Shown here piece after piece: positions 18,031 through 27,629 of a DNA stretch of 64,000 bases. Made by a program: the position numbers and the translations under genes. Below the pieces are notes generated by a model that was given only the letters and a program-made list of their open reading frames with translations, did no database searches and was not told where the DNA came from. The DNA comes from JAICMB01 sp963795935. GTDB taxonomy: Bacteria; Acidobacteriota; Terriglobia; Bryobacterales; Bryobacteraceae. Positions within the stretch are counted from its first letter, which is position 1, and each line of letters opens with the position of its first letter. The stretch lies in assembly GCA_963795935.1 (NCBI GenBank), contig CAWCJO010000004.1, positions 1,054,001-1,118,000 on the forward strand, read 5' to 3'.

Positions 18031-18714
18031 ATGCCGGTCGATTGGTTCCCGCTGTGGCTCAGCCTGCGCGTCGCCGCCATCTCGACCGCCTTGGCGATCG
18101 CGATCGGACTGTGGATCGCCTGGCTTCTCGCCAACCGCGCCTTCCGCGGGAAAGAGGTCCTGGACGCCGCCGTGACCCTGCCCTTGGTGCTCCCGCCGAC
18201 GGTCCTTGGTTACTACCTCTTGGTGGCGCTCGGCCGCAACAGCCCGCTGGGGACCGCCTACGAGTGGGCCACCGGCGAGCCGCTCGTGTTCACCTGGCAG
18301 GCGGCCGTTGTCGCCGCGCTGTTCCACGCCACGCCGCTGCTGATCAAGTCCGCCCGCGCGGCGTTTGAAAGCGTCGATCACTCCTTCGAGCGCGCCGCCC
18401 GCAATCTCGGCGCCTCCGAGCTGCGCCTCTTCTGGCGCATCACGCTCCCGTTGACCCGCCGCTCCATTCTGGCCGCCTCCGCTCTCGCGTTCGCCCGCGC
18501 GCTCGGCGATTTCGGCATCACGCTCATGATCGCGGGCAATATTCCGCACCGCACCCAGACCATCGCGCTGGCCATCTACGACGCCGTAGAATCCGGCAAC
18601 GGCGCCGTGGCCCGCACCCTGGTGCTGGTCATCTCCGCCGTCGCGCTCATCATTCTGAGTCTCGCGAACCGCTTCGCCACCAATCCCTTCGGCCCGCGTC
18701 AGACTCCTGTATGA
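18031..18714 (+). CDS. modB: Molybdate ABC transporter permease
   Basis: 227 residues, five to six membrane helices. It has LPLVLPPTVLGYYLLVALG and the cytoplasmic EAA-type loop FERAARNLGASELRLFWRIT then LPLTRRSI, with ALGDFGITLMIAGNIPHRTQ, all characteristic of ModB. It forms the channel for molybdate import. Its TGA overlaps the modC ATG (ATGA). No modA binding-protein gene is next to it. Confidence 0.92.
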   Translation: MPVDWFPLWLSLRVAAISTALAIAIGLWIAWLLANRAFRGKEVLDAAVTLPLVLPPTVLGYYLLVALGRNSPLGTAYEWATGEPLVFTWQAAVVAALFHATPLLIKSARAAFESVDHSFERAARNLGASELRLFWRITLPLTRRSILAASALAFARALGDFGITLMIAGNIPHRTQTIALAIYDAVESGNGAVARTLVLVISAVALIILSLANRFATNPFGPRQTPV

Positions 18715-19781
18715 TCGCGGCGCGAATCCGTAAACGATTCCCCGCCGGACCCGATTCGGCCGGCTTCGCGCTCGACGTCGATTTTCAGGCCGGCCCCGCC
18801 ACGACGGTCCTGTTTGGGTCGAGCGGCGCCGGAAAAACCCTGACGCTCGATTGCATCGCCGGATTCGTGCGCCCCGGCGAGGGCCGCATCATGCTCGACG
18901 ATGGCATCCTGTTCGATGCCGCGGCCGGCGTGAATATCCCGCCTCGCCGACGCCGCTGCGGTTACGTGTTTCAGAACTACGCCCTGTTTCCGCACATGAC
19001 CTTGCGCCGCAATCTGGAGTTTGCGCTCGAACGCCTGCCTGGGCTCGAGCGCCGCCGACGCGTAAACGAGATGCTCGAAAAGTTCCATCTCGCCGACGCG
19101 GCCGGCCGCCGTCCCCACGAGGTCTCCGGCGGTCAAAAACAGCGTTGTTCCATCGCCCGCGCTTTGATCGCGTCTCCCCGCGCGCTGCTTCTCGACGAGC
19201 CCGCGCGCGGCCTCGACGCCCCGCTCCGCGCCGAATTGTATACCCTGCTCCGCCAGGTCCGCGCCGGATATGGCGTCCCCATACTGCTGGTCACGCACGA
19301 CCTCGACGAGGCGCTGCAACTCGGCGACGAGATGATCGTCTTGCGCGAAGGCCGCATCGTACAGAACGGTCCGCCCCGCGAAATTGTCGACGCGCCCGCC
19401 AACATCGACGTGGCGCGTCTCCTCGGGCTTTACAACGTGTTGTCCGCCGAAATCCGCGCCCTCGATCCCGGCCGCGACTCCAGCCGTTTGCGCTACGAGC
19501 AGTTTGAGATCGCCGGCCGCTACATTCCCGGCCATCTGATCGGCGACCGCGTGTGGATCTGCGTGCGCCCCGATCGCTTGCTGGCCCTTCCCCGCAACGG
19601 CAAGCTGGCCCCCAATCAGGTCCCCGCCGCTCTGCAATCCGTGGTCGACAAGGCGAACGGCGTCCGCCTGGAATTTGATCGCGGCCTCGCCGTCGAAATG
19701 CCCCGCGCCGCATTCGACAGGCAGGAGCGCGCCAAGGAATGGGTCGTCGAATTTCCGCCCGAGTCGCTGCGGGTCCTGTGA
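18711..19781 (+). CDS. modC: Molybdate ABC transporter ATP-binding protein
   Basis: 356 residues. Walker A GSSGAGKT (about 36-43), Q-loop FQNYALFPHMTL, ABC signature VSGGQKQR (138-145) and Walker B LLLDEP. The part after about residue 235 fits a C-terminal molybdate-binding (Mop/TOBE) regulatory domain. It drives ModB. Its ATG overlaps the modB stop and its TGA overlaps the next gene's GTG, so all three genes are probably co-translated. Confidence 0.92.
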   Translation: MIAARIRKRFPAGPDSAGFALDVDFQAGPATTVLFGSSGAGKTLTLDCIAGFVRPGEGRIMLDDGILFDAAAGVNIPPRRRRCGYVFQNYALFPHMTLRRNLEFALERLPGLERRRRVNEMLEKFHLADAAGRRPHEVSGGQKQRCSIARALIASPRALLLDEPARGLDAPLRAELYTLLRQVRAGYGVPILLVTHDLDEALQLGDEMIVLREGRIVQNGPPREIVDAPANIDVARLLGLYNVLSAEIRALDPGRDSSRLRYEQFEIAGRYIPGHLIGDRVWICVRPDRLLALPRNGKLAPNQVPAALQSVVDKANGVRLEFDRGLAVEMPRAAFDRQERAKEWVVEFPPESLRVL

Positions 19782-20293
19782 ACCTCTATTGCATTACCGA
19801 TTCGCTAGACGTCGTGCGCCACGCCGTCGATCTCGGCGCCGCGATGATCCAGATCCGCGCGAAAGAACTGACGGCCCGCGATCTCATGCGCCTTGTCGAA
19901 CAGGCCGTCGCCGTCCCCGGCGCGCGCATTCTCGTGAACACCCGCGCCGACATCGCGCTGGCCTGCGGAGCCACCGGCGTCCATCTGCCCGCGGACTCGC
20001 CCAGCCCGCGCCCGATCGTCCCCTCGGGCTTCCTGATCGGCGCGTCCTGCCATAACCTAGAGGAGCTCCACACCGCCGCGCGCGAACGCGTCGACTTCGC
20101 CGTCTTCGGACCCGTCTTCGAATCCCCCGGCAAAGGCCCGCCCACCGGCCTCGACAAGCTGCGCGAAGCCGTCCGGGCCGTTCGAATCCCGCTCTACGCC
20201 TTAGGCGGCGTTACCGCGAAAAACGCCTCCCTCTGCATCGCCGCCGGCGCGCACGGGATTGCTGCCATCCGCTTCTTCCGCGAACGCTCCTGA
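19778..20293 (+). CDS. thiE: Thiamine phosphate synthase/TenI-like protein
   Basis: 171 residues from a GTG that overlaps the modC stop (GTGA). It is a TIM-barrel protein with IQIRAKELTARDLMRLVEQA, ILVNTRADIALACGATGVHL, GASCHNLEEL, FAVFGPVFESPGKG and YALGGVTAKNA, the phosphate and pyrophosphate sites of the ThiE/TenI family. ThiE joins the thiamine pyrimidine and thiazole halves; TenI paralogues isomerise the thiazole. At 171 residues it is shorter than ThiE (about 210), which leaves TenI possible. The 254 bases after it show no gene. Confidence 0.8.
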   Translation: MNLYCITDSLDVVRHAVDLGAAMIQIRAKELTARDLMRLVEQAVAVPGARILVNTRADIALACGATGVHLPADSPSPRPIVPSGFLIGASCHNLEELHTAARERVDFAVFGPVFESPGKGPPTGLDKLREAVRAVRIPLYALGGVTAKNASLCIAAGAHGIAAIRFFRERS

Positions 20294-20547
20294 ACGGTTC
20301 TTGATGTCCTTCAAGGCATCGCCTTCTAAGATACGTGTGCGCGTATGAGGGCGGCGCATAAGCCAGGAGACCTGAATACCCTGGGCCAAAACCGGCGAAT
20401 CACATCAATATGGCGCCGGCTTGTGGAGCGTGCCAAGAAGGTGGCCTTCGCCGCGCGTCAAGAGGCGCATTGGCTGCCGGACGCGCCACTGTGAGTATCT
20501 GCCTTTTAATTGCCGTGGGCCGGACGGGTAGACTTGAGATAGGCGCC

Positions 20548-21045
20548 ATGCGAATCGTGATTTCGTTGCTGGCAATCGCCGGCTTACAAGGCTTGCATGC
20601 TCAAATTCCGATCGCCGCGCCCCACGGATTGAAACCGCTGGCGGAGCAGAAACTGCCGTTTTCTTCGCACGCGACAGGCGCGCAGGTGTACCGGTGGGAT
20701 GGGGCGACGTTGATGTTGACGGGACCCGACGCGGCGCTGTTCGACCAAACGGGGCGCCGGATCGGAACGCATTTCGCGGGGCCGACGTGGCAAACGAGGG
20801 ATGGCAGCCGCGTGACCGCCAAGCCGGCGGCAAACGCCAGCGTGGACTCGAATTCGATTCCCTGGCTGCTGCTGACGGCTGTCGATCACTCCGGAAGCCG
20901 CGCGATGGAGAATGTGAGGAGCATCGAGCGCCTCCCTACTGCCGGCGGCAAGGCCCCGGCGAGCGGTTGCGATGCGGCGCACAAAGGCGAGATGAGGCGG
21001 GCGCGGTATACGGCCGATTATTATTTCTATGGAGCGGCAAAATAA
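20548..21045 (+). CDS. Secreted DUF3455 protein
   Basis: 165 residues with a signal peptide (IVISLLAIAGLQGLHA). The mature part matches DUF3455: HATGAQVYRW, FAGPTWQTRDGSRV and SIPWLLLTAV, ending with two Cys-containing and Tyr-rich segments (ASGCDAA, ARYTADYYFYGAAK). The function is unknown; relatives occur in plants, fungi and bacteria. Only 3 nt separate it from the oxidoreductase gene downstream. The ATG at 20548 opens the signal peptide. Confidence 0.82.
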   Translation: MRIVISLLAIAGLQGLHAQIPIAAPHGLKPLAEQKLPFSSHATGAQVYRWDGATLMLTGPDAALFDQTGRRIGTHFAGPTWQTRDGSRVTAKPAANASVDSNSIPWLLLTAVDHSGSRAMENVRSIERLPTAGGKAPASGCDAAHKGEMRRARYTADYYFYGAAK

Positions 21046-21048
21046 ATC

Positions 21049-22275
21049 ATGTCCAATCTTTCTCGAAGGGATTTCGTAGCGGGCAGCGCGTTTACGGCGT
21101 TGAGCTACGCGAAAGTGCCGGGGGCGAATGAACGGCTGCGCATCGGCGTGATCGGGTGCGGCGGGCAGGCCATGAGCCACATGAAGACGCTTGTGAAGAT
21201 GCGCGAATCGGACAATTGCGAAATCGCCGCGGTGTGCGATGTTTTCGACAAGCGCGCCGAGGAAGGCGCGCAGACGACCGGCGGCAAGGTGGTAAAGGAT
21301 TACCGGCGCGTGCTGGAGGATCCGGACGTCGATTATGTACTGATCGCGACGCCGGAGCATTGGCATTACCAGATGACGATGGATGCCGCGGATGCGGGCA
21401 AGCACATCTATTGCGAGAAGCCGATGACGCACACGGTGGAGCAATCGAAGAAGGTGGTGGCCAGGATCGAGGCGGCCGGCGTGAAAATGCAGGTGGGCGT
21501 GCAGGGCATGTCGGACGACTCCTACGAGACGGCGAATAAGTACGTCAAAGACGGAACTCTGGGCAAGGTGGTACTCGCGCAGATCGATTATTCGCGCAAC
21601 TACGACGGCGATTTCTGGGCTTATCCGATCGACGCGGATGCGCGGCCGGGAGAGAATCTGGACTGGAAGGCGTGGCTGGGACCCGCGCCGAAGCGGCCGT
21701 ACGATGCAGACCGCTATTTCCGGTGGCGGCGGTACTGGGATTATTCGGGCGGGATCGCGACGGACCTGTTTATCCATCGCGTGTCGCGGATTATCAAGGC
21801 GCTGGATCTCAAGTTTCCGTCGTATGCGGCGGGCACGGGGGGAAAATTCGAGTTTACGGAGAGCCTTGCGGAGATTCCGGACACGTTCAATATTCTGCTG
21901 GATTATCCGGAAGGACTCACCGTGCAGTTGATCTCGTCTCTGGCGAATGCAACGCCGGTGGAACACTTATTGCGCGGGCATAAGGCCACGCTGAAGTTCA
22001 CCAAGACGGGATTCGAGATCACGCCGGAGAAGGGTAAGAGCGCTGCGGACGTGGAGAGTGCCGAGGACCGGATTACGTATGAGAAGAGCGGCGGGGAACG
22101 GCTGGATCTGCACCATCGCAATCTGATGAACGCCATCCGCAAGAACGAGCCGCTCAAGTGCGACACGATGCTGGGATATTACGGCGTGGTAGCGTGCGCC
22201 ATGGGCGTGGAGAGCTATCGCAAGCGGAAATATATGAAGTGGGACCAGGCAAGAGAGCGCGTCGTGACTGCCTGA
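21049..22275 (+). CDS. Exported Gfo/Idh/MocA-family oxidoreductase
   Basis: 408 residues. The start MSNLSRRDFVAGSAF is a twin-arginine signal. The NAD(P) fold has RIGVIGCGGQAMSHM, and the conserved active-site EKP is seen in HIYCEKPMTHTVEQSK. The C-terminal alpha/beta domain includes SGGIATDLFIHRV. Family members oxidise sugars, inositols or related substrates, and the substrate here is not known. It sits in a run with DUF3455 and a P-loop kinase. Confidence 0.9.
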   Translation: MSNLSRRDFVAGSAFTALSYAKVPGANERLRIGVIGCGGQAMSHMKTLVKMRESDNCEIAAVCDVFDKRAEEGAQTTGGKVVKDYRRVLEDPDVDYVLIATPEHWHYQMTMDAADAGKHIYCEKPMTHTVEQSKKVVARIEAAGVKMQVGVQGMSDDSYETANKYVKDGTLGKVVLAQIDYSRNYDGDFWAYPIDADARPGENLDWKAWLGPAPKRPYDADRYFRWRRYWDYSGGIATDLFIHRVSRIIKALDLKFPSYAAGTGGKFEFTESLAEIPDTFNILLDYPEGLTVQLISSLANATPVEHLLRGHKATLKFTKTGFEITPEKGKSAADVESAEDRITYEKSGGERLDLHHRNLMNAIRKNEPLKCDTMLGYYGVVACAMGVESYRKRKYMKWDQARERVVTA

Positions 22276-22279
22276 GCGG

Positions 22280-22798
22280 ATGCTCGTGATCATGGCGGGG
22301 CTGCCGGGGACGGGCAAGAGCACGCTCGCGCGGGCGGTGGCTGCGCGGACGGGTGCGGCGATTCTGGACAAAGATGCGATTCGGGCGGCGCTGTTCGCGC
22401 CGGCGGATATCGAGTATACGGCCGGGCAGGACGACTTCGTAATGGAGTTGATGCTGCGCGCGGCGGAGTACCTGCTGGCGAAGGATCGCGGACGCATCGT
22501 TTTCCTCGATGGCCGGACGTTCTCACGCGCTTATCAACGGCGGCGAGCAATCGATTTTGCGAGGAGCATCGGGACGCCCTGGCGCGTGTTGGAGTGCATT
22601 TGCGCGGAGGCGAGCGCGCGAGCGAGGCTGCAGCGGGACCGGGTATTGGGGCGGCATCCGGCGGCAAATCGGGACATGGAATTGTACGAGCGGGTGCGAT
22701 TTTCATTTGAGCCGATCGAGGAACCGAAAACGACGATCGACACCGATGCGCCGCTGCAGGCATCGGCGAGCGCGGCTATGAGCGCTATAGCGGAGTGA
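22280..22798 (+). CDS. P-loop kinase-like AAA ATPase
   Basis: 172 residues. Walker A GLPGTGKST is at the N-terminus. AILDKDAIRAALF and FLDGRTFSR provide the acidic strand-end residues, and the Arg-rich lid (ARARLQRDRVLGRHPAANRD) fits small-molecule kinases related to zeta-toxin or gluconate kinase-like proteins. The substrate is unknown. It starts 4 nt after the oxidoreductase stop; the end overlaps the convergent YVTN gene by 14 nt. Confidence 0.8.
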   Translation: MLVIMAGLPGTGKSTLARAVAARTGAAILDKDAIRAALFAPADIEYTAGQDDFVMELMLRAAEYLLAKDRGRIVFLDGRTFSRAYQRRRAIDFARSIGTPWRVLECICAEASARARLQRDRVLGRHPAANRDMELYERVRFSFEPIEEPKTTIDTDAPLQASASAAMSAIAE

Positions 22799-23924
22799 CA
22801 GCGGCGCTGACCGGCTTGGAGCCGACCGGGATCATCATAAAAAGCGCGCCGCGGCGGCTGCGCCAGCGCTCGGCAACGGCGCGGACAATGCTTGCCATTC
22901 GAATGACGGCCATATCTCCGGAGCTTTCGTTCAACACCAGCGCATAGTTGTTGTCCGGCGTGATCTTGATGTAATTGGGATCGGCGCCCACCGGAGTGAT
23001 GGCGACCACCTTGCGGCTTTCGATCGCGAGGATGCTGATATCGCCGGATTTAGGATTCGCGACGAAGAGATAGGCGGGATCGGCGCAGGCCGCCATGGCG
23101 CCGGGGCTATGTCCGGCCAGCATGGTGATCGAGACCTCCGGGGTATAGTAGGGAGCGACGACGACGACCGCGTCGCCGCCCTCGCCGGTGATGAACAATT
23201 CGCCGCCGTCGGGCTTGAAACAAAGATTATCGGGACGCACCGCGAGCGGCAGGTCGACCATGGGAGCGCGCGCGTCAACGTCGTAGAACGACAGCATGCG
23301 GCGCGTGAGGTCGGCCGCGATGAGGACCTGCGAATCGCCGCGGAATCGCACGGCGCCGATTTCGCCGTCGCAGCGGATCAGGCCGGCGCTGCGAGGATCC
23401 CCCAGGCGAACGATACCGATGGCCTGTTCGCCGGCATAGCTTACTCCGGCATAGAGCGCGTCTTTATCAAGATCGAAATCCCGCGGCTCGGCGGGCAGCG
23501 GCGTTTCAGAAACGACGCGCAGCGAGGGTAGAGAAAGCAGCGTGATGCGGCGGGGATCGCGGCACAAAACCCCGAGCGTTGTGCCGCCGCGCGCCAGGCG
23601 CATCGCAATGGCGGACCCAGCCACGCGCAGGCGCCGTGAAAAAGACAGGGTGTCCGGGCGGATTTCGTGGACCGTTCCCGATTCGGGAGTGAGGGCGTAG
23701 ACGCGGGCGGCGAACGGACTCGCGACGACCTGGGAGGGGTTGCCGTCCAGCCGGATATGGCGCGCGACGACAAAGCTTTCGAGGTCGACGGCGGCAACGG
23801 CGCGGCCTTCCTGGTTGGCGATGAACGCGAAACCGGAATAGCCTGACGGCTTTCTGCGGCAGGCCGCCAACGAAAGCGCGCCGCTGGTTATGGCAGTCGC
23901 GAAGCTGCGGCGGGAAAGCGTCAA
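22785..23924 (-). CDS. Exported YVTN/YncE-type beta-propeller protein
   Basis: 379 residues. MTLSRRSFATAITSGALSL then AACRRK looks like a twin-arginine or lipoprotein signal with a Cys at about residue 22. The mature part is a seven-bladed propeller with repeats such as FVANPKSGDISILAIESRKV then VAITPVG and IKITPDNNYALVLN. Propellers of this kind often bind proteins or carry redox enzymes; no catalytic residues are evident. It converges with the kinase gene. Confidence 0.75.
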   Translation of the reverse strand: MTLSRRSFATAITSGALSLAACRRKPSGYSGFAFIANQEGRAVAAVDLESFVVARHIRLDGNPSQVVASPFAARVYALTPESGTVHEIRPDTLSFSRRLRVAGSAIAMRLARGGTTLGVLCRDPRRITLLSLPSLRVVSETPLPAEPRDFDLDKDALYAGVSYAGEQAIGIVRLGDPRSAGLIRCDGEIGAVRFRGDSQVLIAADLTRRMLSFYDVDARAPMVDLPLAVRPDNLCFKPDGGELFITGEGGDAVVVVAPYYTPEVSITMLAGHSPGAMAACADPAYLFVANPKSGDISILAIESRKVVAITPVGADPNYIKITPDNNYALVLNESSGDMAVIRMASIVRAVAERWRSRRGALFMMIPVGSKPVSAAVTPL

Positions 23925-24512
23925 GTCTTAGGGTAGCGTGAGCGCGCCGGACGCAGGTTCATGATCCGTTCTTGACCCGCCGAAAAGGCGCCGGGCCGCT
24001 CCCTGCGAGCTGCGGCCGCTCCTCGCTCGCAATGTTGCGCGGGCAGCCCTAGTGCTTCCGCGAGTTAGCGATCCGCCTCCCCCGATAGGAGCGATGGACC
24101 TTCATTGGAAAATATCGCTAGCGTTTGCGCGGCGTCACAACGGAGGCGCCGCTCTCGCTGTAAGGCATCGGCAACACAGGGCGTGTTTTTTGCGTATGTG
24201 TGAAGACCGGCCGCTGCAGCTTCGGCGAGAATCCAAGCCGATCGCCATGGCGCGGCCAAGGGCCCGTGAACGCATGCCGGGCACAGGTTTTGCGCTCGGA
24301 CTGCAATGTATCGAGGCTGCCGCACTCTTGCACGTTGCCAATTGGGATTGAGCAAGTCCACCTCGGGCGGGCCGGGATTCAAACGCTGAAAGATCCGCCG
24401 TGCCTTCGCGGAATCATGGACATCCGACAGAGTTCCCTTCCGATGTCTCGCTCAGCGCGGGCGGCATACAAGTTCGTGCGATGCCGTTGTTTCGAGGTGT
24501 GTTGAAATCGGG
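23925..24512. other. 588-base stretch with no supported gene
   Basis: Short open frames on both strands lack a recognisable domain, start context or neighbour. The stretch before 24513 should contain the cstA promoter, but I cannot place it with confidence. No hairpin with a T-run was seen. Confidence 0.4.
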
Positions 24513-26582
24513 ATGTCTATGAAAATCGCGGGGCGCCTTCTGTGGGGAATCGTGTCGCTCGCGGCGGGGCTATGCCTGGCGGCGATCGCGAGCAGCCGCG
24601 GCGAGCCCGTGAACAGTCTGTGGATTGTAGCCGCGGCGGCGTGCAGTTACGCCGTGGGATTCCGTTTCTACGCGAAATTCATCGCCGCGAAAGTAATGGC
24701 GCTGGATAATCGGCGCGCTACTCCGGCGGAACGGTTGCGCGATGGCCACGATTTCGAGCCGACGAACAAATGGATTCTGTTCGGCCATCACTTTGCCGCG
24801 ATTGCAGGGCCGGGGCCGCTGGTTGGGCCGACCCTGGCGGCGCAGTTCGGGTACTTGCCGGGCACGCTGTGGATCATAATCGGGGCGGTGGTGGGCGGGG
24901 CGGTGCAGGACTTCGTGATTCTGTTCTGCTCCCTCCGGCGCGACGGGAAAACGCTGGGGCAGATGGCGCGGGAAGAGGTCGGCAGGGTGGGCGGCTTCAC
25001 GGCGCTGCTGACCGTTCTGCTCATCATGATCATTTTGCTCGCCGTGGTGGCGCTGGTCGTGGTAAATGCGTTGAAGGCGAGCCCCTGGGGGACTTTCACA
25101 ATCGCGGCAACGATGCCGATCGCGCTGTTCATGGGTCTTTACATGCGTTTTTGGCGGCCTGCGAAAGTTCTCGAGGCTTCGTTGATCGGGTTCGTATTGG
25201 TGATCGCGAGCATTTTCGGAGGACAGGCGGTGGCGCAGTCGGCCGCCTTGGCGCCCTGGTTTACGCTACCGGCGGGAGCGCTGGCGATCGCCGTAATCGT
25301 GTATGGTTTTCTAGCCAGCTCGCTGCCGGTATGGATGCTGCTCGCGCCGCGGGATTATCTGAGCACGTTTGTGAAGCTGGGCGTCGTGCTGCTGTTGGCG
25401 GCCGGCGTGATACTGGTTCATCCGCAGTTGCAATTGCCGGCGCTGACGCGGTTCACGGATGGTAACGGGCCGATTTTCGCGGGGAAAATTTTCCCCTTCT
25501 GCTTTATCACGATTGCATGCGGCGCGGTGTCGGGATTTCATGCCTTGATCTCGTCGGGGACAACGCCGAAGATGATCGCGAGGGAGTGGAACGCGTGGTA
25601 TGTGGGGTACGGGTCGATGTTGCTGGAGAGCTTCGTCGCGATCATGGCGTTGATTGCCGCCTGCTCGCTGCAGCCCGGTGTTTTCTTCGCCGTGAACTCG
25701 CCGGCGGGCGTCGTGGGAACGACTCCGGCGGCAGCCGCCGCCACGATCACGGGCTGGGGATATGCGGTCTCGCCGGCGGAGATGGCGTCGCTGGCGCGGG
25801 AGACCGGCGAGCAGACTCTGTTCTATCGCACCGGCGGGGCGCCTTCGCTGGCGCTGGGAATGGCGAGGATTTTCTCACACTGGATGGGGGGAACGGCGAT
25901 CGTGGGCTTCTGGTATCACTTCGCGATTATGTTCGAGGCGCTGTTTATTCTCACGATCCTTGATGCCGGAACGCGAGTGGGGCGTTTCATGCTTCAAGAT
26001 CTGGCCGGTCATATATACAAGCCGCTGGCGCGGTCCGCCTGGATGCCCGGGGTGCTGGGCGCGAGCGCGGCCGTGGTGCTGGCGTGGGGCTACTTCCTCT
26101 ACGAGGGGGTGCGCGACCCGCTGGGCGGCATCAACTCCTTATGGCCGCTGTTTGGGATTGCGAACCAGTTGCTGGCCACTATTGCGCTATGCGTGGCGAC
26201 GACGATCTTCGTCAAGATGCACGGCGCAAAATATATGTGGATTACGTGTATTCCCCTGACATGGCTCGTGGCGGTGACGTTCACGGCCTCCTGGCAAAAG
26301 ATTTTTTCGGACTTGCCGCGGCTGGGTTTCTTGGCCGAGGCAGCGCGGTTGCGGGCCGCCCTCGATGCCGGGGCCATCGGCGCGGCGGGCGTCGCGGCGG
26401 CGCGAGCGCAAATGCTTAACGCGCGGCTGGACGCCTTCCTATGCGGGATCTTACTAGTCTTGACGGCGGTCGTGCTGCTCGATTCCATAAGGGTGTGGAG
26501 CGGAGTACTGCGGGGTACAAGGGAATCAAAAGTGGGCGAGGCGCCCTTTGTATTGTCGCGATTGCAGGCGGAGGAATTATGA
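24513..26582 (+). CDS. cstA: Carbon starvation protein CstA, pyruvate/peptide transporter
   Basis: 689 residues, about 16 membrane helices. It has GHHFAAIAGPGPLVGPTLAA then QFGYLPG, FHALISSGTTPKMIAREWNA, and LDAGTRVGRFMLQDL, all conserved in CstA/BtsT. These proteins take up pyruvate (and were first linked to peptides) when carbon is scarce. The length equals the family norm. The last codons overlap ybdD (ATGA). Confidence 0.95.
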   Translation: MSMKIAGRLLWGIVSLAAGLCLAAIASSRGEPVNSLWIVAAAACSYAVGFRFYAKFIAAKVMALDNRRATPAERLRDGHDFEPTNKWILFGHHFAAIAGPGPLVGPTLAAQFGYLPGTLWIIIGAVVGGAVQDFVILFCSLRRDGKTLGQMAREEVGRVGGFTALLTVLLIMIILLAVVALVVVNALKASPWGTFTIAATMPIALFMGLYMRFWRPAKVLEASLIGFVLVIASIFGGQAVAQSAALAPWFTLPAGALAIAVIVYGFLASSLPVWMLLAPRDYLSTFVKLGVVLLLAAGVILVHPQLQLPALTRFTDGNGPIFAGKIFPFCFITIACGAVSGFHALISSGTTPKMIAREWNAWYVGYGSMLLESFVAIMALIAACSLQPGVFFAVNSPAGVVGTTPAAAAATITGWGYAVSPAEMASLARETGEQTLFYRTGGAPSLALGMARIFSHWMGGTAIVGFWYHFAIMFEALFILTILDAGTRVGRFMLQDLAGHIYKPLARSAWMPGVLGASAAVVLAWGYFLYEGVRDPLGGINSLWPLFGIANQLLATIALCVATTIFVKMHGAKYMWITCIPLTWLVAVTFTASWQKIFSDLPRLGFLAEAARLRAALDAGAIGAAGVAAARAQMLNARLDAFLCGILLVLTAVVLLDSIRVWSGVLRGTRESKVGEAPFVLSRLQAEEL

Positions 26583-26755
26583 AGTTCGCGCGCGGTCTGG
26601 TGCGGATCGTAAAGGGTATTTTGAGGGAAATATCGGACCAGAACGCGTATGAGCGGCACCTGCGATCACGTGGGTCCGTTCATTCGGCGGAGGAATGGCG
26701 GCATTTCTGGGACGCGCGGATGGCGCGGAAGTTCCGGCGCTCGAAGTGCTGTTGA
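26579..26755 (+). CDS. ybdD: YbdD/YjiX family small protein
   Basis: 58 residues, MKFARGLVRIVKGILREISD then YERHLRSRG and EWRHFWDARMARKFRRSKCC, a good match to the YbdD/YjiX (DUF466) family that always accompanies CstA-type carriers and is needed for their activity. Its ATG overlaps the cstA stop and GGAGG lies just upstream. Too short for a standard length cut-off. Confidence 0.9.
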   Translation: MKFARGLVRIVKGILREISDQNAYERHLRSRGSVHSAEEWRHFWDARMARKFRRSKCC

Positions 26756-27122
26756 AGAGCGGCGAAAGCGCGCCCCCGTAATGACCGCTTCCGGCGTGGT
26801 CTGATCGTCGAGCGATCGGCAAGAGGGAATACTCGCTTGCCAAAGCGACCGGCATCCGCGTCCTTCGATCCGGCAGAGGGTCGCCGAATTGAAAGATCCC
26901 ACGGCCCTTGAGCCGAGGCGCATCGCAGGAAGCAAGGCTGGTCAATCCATAGCTCCCTTGGCGCCGACGTTTTTGCGGGCGCCGGGTGTTAAACCCGACG
27001 GGAATTCGCATTCAGCCACGACCAATTTGGTGAACTTAATGGATCTCCGAGCCGGCGAGAGGGGGCGCAGGCGGGCACAAGTAAGGGGTCCGGGCGGCCA
27101 GCCAGAGGAGTTCAAGGGCGCG
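26756..27122. other. 367-base stretch with no supported gene
   Basis: Lies between ybdD and the end of a convergent secreted protein gene. Short frames on both strands show no domain. I see no tRNA-like cloverleaf and no terminator with a T-run. Confidence 0.4.
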
Positions 27123-27572
27123 TTATCGGACCGCGGTGCAATCGCCCGTTTTGTGATCGGCGATTTGGAAGCGCAGGAATTCGTGAACCGCGGCGATCGA
27201 TTCCTTGTTATCCGCGGTGATGTCGATGCGTGCGCCGCCGGGAGTTTCGCGCAGTTCCCAGTGAATCTGGTCCTTCAACCGGCTCATGATCGACGTGCCG
27301 GGGACATCCCTGCCGTGAACGAGCATGGGCGCGTTGAAATTTCCGGCGGCGAACATTTGCGCGATGTGATGAAAATGGCTGCGAATCTGGTCGCGCGTGA
27401 TGGTGTCTCGCGCGTCGTCGCCTCGAACGTCGATGGAGCCGCCGTCGTAATGGAGCTCGAAATGGTGGGTTGTCTTTTCATGCGAAAATCCCATTGCGCG
27501 ATCGCCGTGATCCTGCTGTGCCAACGCAAGGCCGGCGGCGAAGATGACAACGAGCAGTGGCCGAATTATCAT
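27123..27572 (-). CDS. Secreted protein of unknown function
   Basis: 149 residues with a signal peptide (LLVVIFAAGLALAQQ). The mature part has GFSHEKTTHHFELHYDGGSI and REDARDTITRDQ-like segments, with RSHFHHIAQMFAAGNFNAPM, FLRFQIADHKTGDC at the end. I recall similar small secreted proteins in Acidobacteriota but no assigned function. Several His residues could bind a metal. It lies downstream of dut on the same strand. Confidence 0.65.
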   Translation of the reverse strand: MIIRPLLVVIFAAGLALAQQDHGDRAMGFSHEKTTHHFELHYDGGSIDVRGDDARDTITRDQIRSHFHHIAQMFAAGNFNAPMLVHGRDVPGTSIMSRLKDQIHWELRETPGGARIDITADNKESIAAVHEFLRFQIADHKTGDCTAVR

Positions 27573-27629
27573 TTGACCGCCTCCCGAAAGTGGTTTGACG
27601 GCGGGCGGCGGATTTCGTCACGGCGGCGG

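Noticed and set aside
19739..20293. TPP riboswitch before thiE
   Set aside because: The gene overlaps the modC stop and has no leader; no THI-box-like conserved segments are seen.
23925..24512. tRNA or prophage remnant in the gap before cstA
   Set aside because: A T-loop-like GGTTC occurs near 23958 but its flanks do not pair, and no phage-type protein is readable.
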